This document shows positions 60,282 to 64,000 of a stretch of DNA of 64,000 nucleotides, piece by piece. The stretch spans positions 62,001-126,000 of the forward strand of contig NZ_PVZV01000007.1 of the NCBI RefSeq assembly GCF_002995495.1. Direction: 5' to 3'. A program made the translations under genes and the position numbers. The notes under the pieces are model-generated. The model saw only the letters and a program-made list of their open reading frames with translations. It did no database searches and had not been told where the DNA came from. The stretch's first letter is position 1; each line of letters opens with the position of its first letter. This stretch comes from Actinocorallia populi. GTDB taxonomy: Bacteria > Actinomycetota > Actinomycetes > Streptosporangiales > Streptosporangiaceae.

Positions 60282-61292
60282 CTAGAGGTCGAGAACGAGT
60301 TCGGGGGTTCGCGAGCGCGACACGCAGGTCAGGATCACGTTGTTCGCAGCGCGCTGCCCGGTGTCGAGCAGGCCGTCACGATGGTCGGGAACACCGCGAA
60401 GGACCCTGACCGCGCACGCTCCGCAGAAGCCCGCTCCGCAGGAGACGGGCACCTCGACTCCCATGGCGCGGAGCCCCTCGTTCAGTGACGTGCCTGCCGG
60501 GACCGAGAACGACAACTTCGAGCGCGCCAGGACCAGATCCACCGCCGGGGAGTCGCCGCCCGCTCCGGCAGGGGGCTCGAAACTCTCCCGGAACAGGCGG
60601 ACACCGGGCCGGTCGGCGAGCACGCGATCGATCGCGGCGACGAACGGTTCAGGACCGCACGTGTACACCGCGCATCCGTCCCGCACATCGTGCAGGACGG
60701 ATGCGATGTCCTCGCGTTCCCGCGCGACCGTGACGGCGTGCCTGAGGTCCGCCAGCTCCCGCCAGTCGGCGACCTGCCGGGCGTCGTGCCCGAAAAGGGC
60801 CAGCGACCAGGGCCGGCGGGCCGCGTCGGCCAGGCGTGCCAAGGGGATCAGCGGCGCGACTCCCGCGCCGCCCGCGACGAACGTGTACCTGCCGGCCCCG
60901 GCCAGCGTGAGGCCCGGGAGGACTCCCAGGTATCCGATCCGGTCGCCGGCCCGCAGCCGGTCGTGGACGTGGTCCGACCCTCCCCTGGAGGCGCCGTGCC
61001 TGCGCACGAGGACCAGCCAGCGGCCGCGGTCCTCAGTGCGCCCGCACAGGGAGTAGGGGCGGACGAGCCCTTCGGCGAGCACCAGGTTCACATGGCTGCC
61101 GGCCGCCCATCGCGGCAGCGGCCGCCCGTCCGGGTCCCGCAGGCCGACGGCGACGAGGGAAGGGCTGAGGAAGGTCTTGTCCGCCACGACGAGCGACCCC
61201 CCTGGGCCGCCCGGTCTGCGCGCGGGGGGGCGGGTGCGCCCGTAGGGGGATCGCCACCCGTGTGCCGGAAGAGGGGAAGGTTCGGAGGTCAT
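60282..61292 (-). CDS. Phthalate-dioxygenase-reductase-type oxidoreductase (FMN/NAD/2Fe-2S)
   Basis: A 336-residue electron-transfer protein. RPYS (78-81) binds flavin, GGAG (141-144) and CGPE (212-215) bind NAD, and the C-terminal plant-type 2Fe-2S domain has Cys285, Cys290, Cys293 and Cys323. It passes electrons from NADH to an oxygenase. No Rieske oxygenase or P450 is in the window, so the partner lies elsewhere or beyond. ATG 61292 (MTSEPSPLPAHG) is preferred to 61406. Divergent from the LysR gene. Confidence 0.92.
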   Translation of the reverse strand: MTSEPSPLPAHGWRSPYGRTRPPARRPGGPGGSLVVADKTFLSPSLVAVGLRDPDGRPLPRWAAGSHVNLVLAEGLVRPYSLCGRTEDRGRWLVLVRRHGASRGGSDHVHDRLRAGDRIGYLGVLPGLTLAGAGRYTFVAGGAGVAPLIPLARLADAARRPWSLALFGHDARQVADWRELADLRHAVTVAREREDIASVLHDVRDGCAVYTCGPEPFVAAIDRVLADRPGVRLFRESFEPPAGAGGDSPAVDLVLARSKLSFSVPAGTSLNEGLRAMGVEVPVSCGAGFCGACAVRVLRGVPDHRDGLLDTGQRAANNVILTCVSRSRTPELVLDL

Positions 61293-61372
61293 GCCTGGAA
61301 GGTAATGAGCGCGGCATCGCCCCCGCCGGAGTGGATCATGTGCGGACGCGATACCAGTTATGAAATGCGCAT

Positions 61373-61384
61373 TTTCCGCACCGC
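61373..61384. promoter_or_regulatory. LysR-type palindrome AAATGCGCATTT
   Basis: A perfect 12-bp palindrome midway between the divergent reductase (61292) and LysR (61481) starts, in an A/T-richer stretch. Candidate LysR recognition site. Confidence 0.55.
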
Positions 61385-61480
61385 GATATCGGGGGTTGTA
61401 TCGCACGTCACACTTGCCGGTAGTGTCGAGTGGCCGGGCACCACCCCATGCCCGGAGATTTTCGAGGAAAGCGGCGCCGC

Positions 61481-62419
61481 ATGGAACTGGGTAGATTCGA
61501 TCTCAACCTGCTGGTCGTATTGGACGCGCTGCTGCGGGAGAAGAACGTCACCCAGGCCGCCAAACGGCTGCACCTGTCCCAGCCGGGAGTCAGCACGGCC
61601 CTGTCGCGGCTGCGCAAGATGCTGGACGACCCCCTGCTGGTCCGGCAGGGACGGCACCTCGCCCTCACGCCGCGAGCGGAGGCGCTCATCGGGCCGGTCC
61701 GCGAGACGCTGGCGACCATCGAGCAGAGCATTCTGCAGTCGCCCGGATTCGATCCCGAAAGCGACACCCGGACCTTCTCCATCCTGGCCAGCGACTATGT
61801 CGGGATCGCCCTCCTGCGGCCGCTGCTGGCCCGCATCGGCGACCAGGCCGCGCGCGTGCGCATCGACATGAGCGCGCTCACCGCCGGGTGGCTCGACCAG
61901 GTCAAGCGCGACGAGGTGGACCTCGCGATCGTCCCGGACCGGATGGTCACCGGGAGCGACCTCGAATCGCTCTCGAGCACGCGGCTGATCGAGGACCGCT
62001 TCGTCGCCGTCGTCTGGAAGGAGCACCCGGCCGCCGCCCAGGGCCGGCTGACGGCCGCCGACCTCGGCCGCTGGCCCTACCTGGCCTTCGCCCCGCCCCA
62101 GGGAACGAGCCTGGTCGAGGACGGGCTGAACGAACTGGGCATCAGCCGCTCCGTGGAGGCCACGGGGTCGAACTTCGCCTCCCTGGCGTTCATGCTTCCG
62201 GACACCATGATGATCACTTTCCTTCCGGAGCGGCTCGCCGCCAGGGTGGCGCCCGCCGCGCAGGTCGTCGTCGTCCAGCCGGACTTCCGGTTGCGGCCGC
62301 TCACCCAGTCCGCCTTCTGGCATCCGCGACGCGACCGGGACGGCGGCCATGTGTGGCTGAGGCGGGAACTGCTGGCCACCTCGCAGGCGGAGTTCGCCGA
62401 CCCGGATGCCCCGGCGTGA
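61481..62419 (+). CDS. LysR family regulator, NodD/NahR-like
   Basis: A 312-residue regulator. HTH at residues about 20-40 (NVTQAAKRLHLSQPGVSTAL). The opening MELGRFDLNLLVVLDALLRE is typical of the NodD/NahR/LinR group that responds to aromatic inducers. The sensor domain follows, with DLAIVPDRMV and TMMITFLPERLA. ATG 61481 is chosen over 61430. It probably activates the extradiol operon and the reductase in response to an aromatic ligand. Confidence 0.92.
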   Translation: MELGRFDLNLLVVLDALLREKNVTQAAKRLHLSQPGVSTALSRLRKMLDDPLLVRQGRHLALTPRAEALIGPVRETLATIEQSILQSPGFDPESDTRTFSILASDYVGIALLRPLLARIGDQAARVRIDMSALTAGWLDQVKRDEVDLAIVPDRMVTGSDLESLSSTRLIEDRFVAVVWKEHPAAAQGRLTAADLGRWPYLAFAPPQGTSLVEDGLNELGISRSVEATGSNFASLAFMLPDTMMITFLPERLAARVAPAAQVVVVQPDFRLRPLTQSAFWHPRRDRDGGHVWLRRELLATSQAEFADPDAPA

Positions 62420-62455
62420 GCGGCCGGCCTGGCCGGAGCGCCGGGTAGGACGGCG

Positions 62456-62484
62456 CAGGCCCGCGTGTCAGCCACGCGGGCCTG
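62456..62484. terminator. Bidirectional terminator, 12-bp stem
   Basis: CAGGCCCGCGTG (62456-62467) and CACGCGGGCCTG (62473-62484) pair perfectly with a 5-base loop, between the convergent LysR and enolase genes. Confidence 0.85.
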
Positions 62485-62499
62485 TCGTGCCCTCGGGGT

Positions 62500-63840
62500 T
62501 CAGGCGAAGCGGGACAGCTCCCGGCCGCCGGCGTAGCCGGCCTTGCCGCCCAGCGCGGACTCCAGCCGGATGAGCCGGTTCCACTTGGCCGTACGCTCCG
62601 AGCGCATGGTCGACCCGACCTTGATCTGACCGGTGCGCCACCCCACGGCCAGGTCGGCCAGCCACGTGTCCTCGGTCTCGCCGGAGCGAGCCGACAGCAC
62701 GGTGGTGTAACGGGCGGAGTGCGCGCGGCGGACCACGTCGAGCGCGTCGGACAGCGTGCCGGCCTGGTTGGGCTTCACGAGCACCGCGTTGGCGGCGCGG
62801 GCGGTGATGCCGTCCTCCAGGCGGTCCAGGCTCGTCACGAAGAAGTCGTCGCCCAGCAACTGCACGTGCTGTCCGGACCTCGCCGAACCGAGCACGCGGG
62901 TGGCCTCGGGCCAGCCCTCCCAGTCGTCCTCGGCGAGCGCGTCCTCCAGGGAGACGATCGGGAACTCCGCACACCACTGCGCCAGTTCCGCGATCAGCTC
63001 CGCCGACGTCAGCCGCCGCTGCTCGGCGGCCAGCACGTAGTGGCCGTCCCGGTCGAAGAACTGCGTCGCGGCGATGTCGATGGCGATGCCCACCCCGCGG
63101 CCGTCCCCGCCGTCGAGTGCCAGCCCGGCCCGCTCGATGCCGCGGCACAGCACCTCCAGGGCGGTCCGGTTGGCGGGCAGGACCGGCCCCAGTCCTCCTT
63201 CGTCGGCGACCAGCGCCACCGGCAGCCCCCGCTCGGCCAGGACCTGCGCGGTCCCCTCGCGTACGCGCGACGCCCACTCGATCGCCTCGGCGAAGGAACC
63301 GGCGCCCAGCGGGACGACGAGGAAGTCCTGAACGTCGATCGAGCGGCCCGCGTGGGCCCCGCCGGAGATGATGTTGACCATCGGCACGGGCAGCAGCGGG
63401 GCCTCGCCCTCGCGACCGGCCATCGCGGCGGCGTGCTCCCACAGCTCCCGTCCCCTGCTGCGGGCCGCGGCGACGGCGGCGGCGACGGACACCGACAAGA
63501 TCGCGTTCGCGCCCAGCCGGCCGAGTCCGGCGGTCCCGTCGAGTTCGCGCATCCGCCGGTCGAGGGCCGCCTGGTCGGCGGCGTCCCGGCAGCGGACCGC
63601 GCGGGCGATCTCGCCCTCGACGTTGGCGACCGCCTTGAGGACGCCGTTGCCCGCGTAGCGGCCCGCGTCCCCGTCGCGCAGTTCCCGTGCCTCGTGCGTA
63701 CCGGTCGACGCGCCGGAGGGGACGGTGGCGTCGCCGCGGCTGCCGTCGGCCAGGACGACCTCGCAGCCGACCGTGGGCTTGCCGCGCGAATCCAGGGCCT
63801 GCCAGGCGTGCAGGGTCGAGATGGCGGTATCGGACGTCAT
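62500..63840 (-). CDS. Enolase paralogue (phosphopyruvate hydratase)
   Basis: A 446-residue enolase-superfamily enzyme converting 2-phosphoglycerate to phosphoenolpyruvate. The flexible loop SGASTGTHEA, VADEGGLGPVLP (usual VGDEGGFAP), the metal-ligand region SLEDALAEDDWEGW (usual EDP) and the catalytic Lys loop VLVKPNQAGTLSDALDVV are present. The altered DEGG and EDP regions set it apart from the housekeeping form. The ATG overlaps the upstream stop by 4 bp (63837-63840). That linkage and its location outside the usual setting suggest a specialised second enolase. Confidence 0.9.
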   Translation of the reverse strand: MTSDTAISTLHAWQALDSRGKPTVGCEVVLADGSRGDATVPSGASTGTHEARELRDGDAGRYAGNGVLKAVANVEGEIARAVRCRDAADQAALDRRMRELDGTAGLGRLGANAILSVSVAAAVAAARSRGRELWEHAAAMAGREGEAPLLPVPMVNIISGGAHAGRSIDVQDFLVVPLGAGSFAEAIEWASRVREGTAQVLAERGLPVALVADEGGLGPVLPANRTALEVLCRGIERAGLALDGGDGRGVGIAIDIAATQFFDRDGHYVLAAEQRRLTSAELIAELAQWCAEFPIVSLEDALAEDDWEGWPEATRVLGSARSGQHVQLLGDDFFVTSLDRLEDGITARAANAVLVKPNQAGTLSDALDVVRRAHSARYTTVLSARSGETEDTWLADLAVGWRTGQIKVGSTMRSERTAKWNRLIRLESALGGKAGYAGGRELSRFA

Positions 63841-64000
63841 TTGATCAACTCCCAGGCGTTCAGGACGCCGTTCATCTGGTCGTTCCGGTGGTCGTCGACG
63901 AGCAGCGCCCTGCCCAGGTCCCTGGTGCGCGGCCTTTGGGGCCCGGTGAGGTAGGGGGCGGGGCTCTTGCCGTCGACTCTGGCGATCAGCAGGCATCCGA
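63837..64000 (-). CDS. Unidentified protein, C-terminal 54 residues (right edge)
   Basis: The minus frame reads GCLLIARVDGKSPAPYLTGP, then RTRDLGRALLVDDHRNDQMN up to the stop overlapping the enolase ATG. The ARVDGKSP segment recalls the end of some sugar-kinase or phosphotransferase-like proteins, but too little is present to assign. Its coupling to the enolase suggests joint action in a phosphorylated-C3 pathway. Confidence 0.5.
   Translation of the reverse strand, partial: GCLLIARVDGKSPAPYLTGPQRPRTRDLGRALLVDDHRNDQMNGVLNAWELIK

Noticed and set aside
54362-62419. Antibiotic biosynthetic gene cluster
   Set aside because: No polyketide synthase, NRPS, terpene cyclase or RiPP precursor is present; the enzyme set fits catabolism better.
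1-64000. CRISPR array
   Set aside because: No regularly spaced direct repeats of 24-40 bp with unique spacers; the 30-bp periodicity at 36.9-37.2 kb is coding for pentapeptides.
1-64000. tRNA or rRNA genes
   Set aside because: No cloverleaf with a T-loop GTTCRA sequence in proper context was found by eye; several GTTCGAA-like strings are LacI half-sites.

Overview
This is a high-GC actinobacterial chromosome segment. The evidence is strong third-position G/C bias, many TetR/MarR/LacI/LuxR-type regulators, short divergent regulator-target pairs, GTG starts, and a luciferase-like/BBE oxidoreductase. The gene content fits a Streptosporangiales/Actinomadura-like soil actinomycete, but this is inferred from style and not from a marker gene. 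I see no rRNA, tRNA or CRISPR array.

Layout. 1-5.5 kb: an SDR oxidoreductase cut by the left edge, divergent from a TetR gene with three operator copies; an XRE-cupin regulator divergent from a methyltransferase, DinB-like protein and epoxide-hydrolase lipoprotein operon. 5.6-9.2 kb: a secreted ricin-type lectin, then a zinc-finger/coiled-coil protein divergent from an intact tyrosine recombinase, with a dif-like inverted repeat over the recombinase start. 9.4-15.7 kb: a GH63-like glycosidase, two sugar ABC permeases and a binding lipoprotein under a LacI regulator with three palindromic operators. 15.8-20.4 kb: a two-component system, a DUF6326 protein and a MarR regulator. 20.5-24.2 kb: an unusual luciferase-like monooxygenase/FAD-oxidase fusion and a TetR-azoreductase pair. 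24.2-28.8 kb: transposase, WYL and serine-recombinase debris around GNAT, CGNR and MFS genes. 28.8-34 kb: a PPOX gene coupled to a short UvrA-like ATPase, an MFS pump and an EEP-fold hydrolase.

34-42 kb is a mosaic of mobile-element scars. It holds a degraded second tyrosine recombinase joined to a DUF6262 fragment, a pentapeptide-repeat membrane protein, a second zinc-finger/coiled-coil protein, NTF2/TetR and MerR genes, an IS5-type remnant, and a third coiled-coil remnant. 42-54.8 kb is a run of regulator-effector pairs (STK remnant, TetR-MFS, Rrf2-MFS, TetR-ABM-DUF2867, PadR-DUF1048, AraC-aldo/keto reductase), most with clear operator palindromes.

54.3-62.4 kb looks like an aromatic-compound degradation island. 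One unit is TetR with a TauD/TfdA dioxygenase, an NTF2 protein and a PPOX protein. The other is a BphC-like extradiol dioxygenase, an FAH-family hydrolase and a flavin monooxygenase, with a PDR-type reductase and a LysR regulator alongside. The window ends with an enolase paralogue translationally coupled to an unidentified gene cut by the right edge.

The best candidate for something undescribed is the repeated association of zinc-finger/long-coiled-coil proteins with Xer-like tyrosine recombinases (intact at 6.8-9.2 kb, degraded at 35-38.5 kb, a coiled-coil remnant at 41.7 kb), together with the dif-like site.
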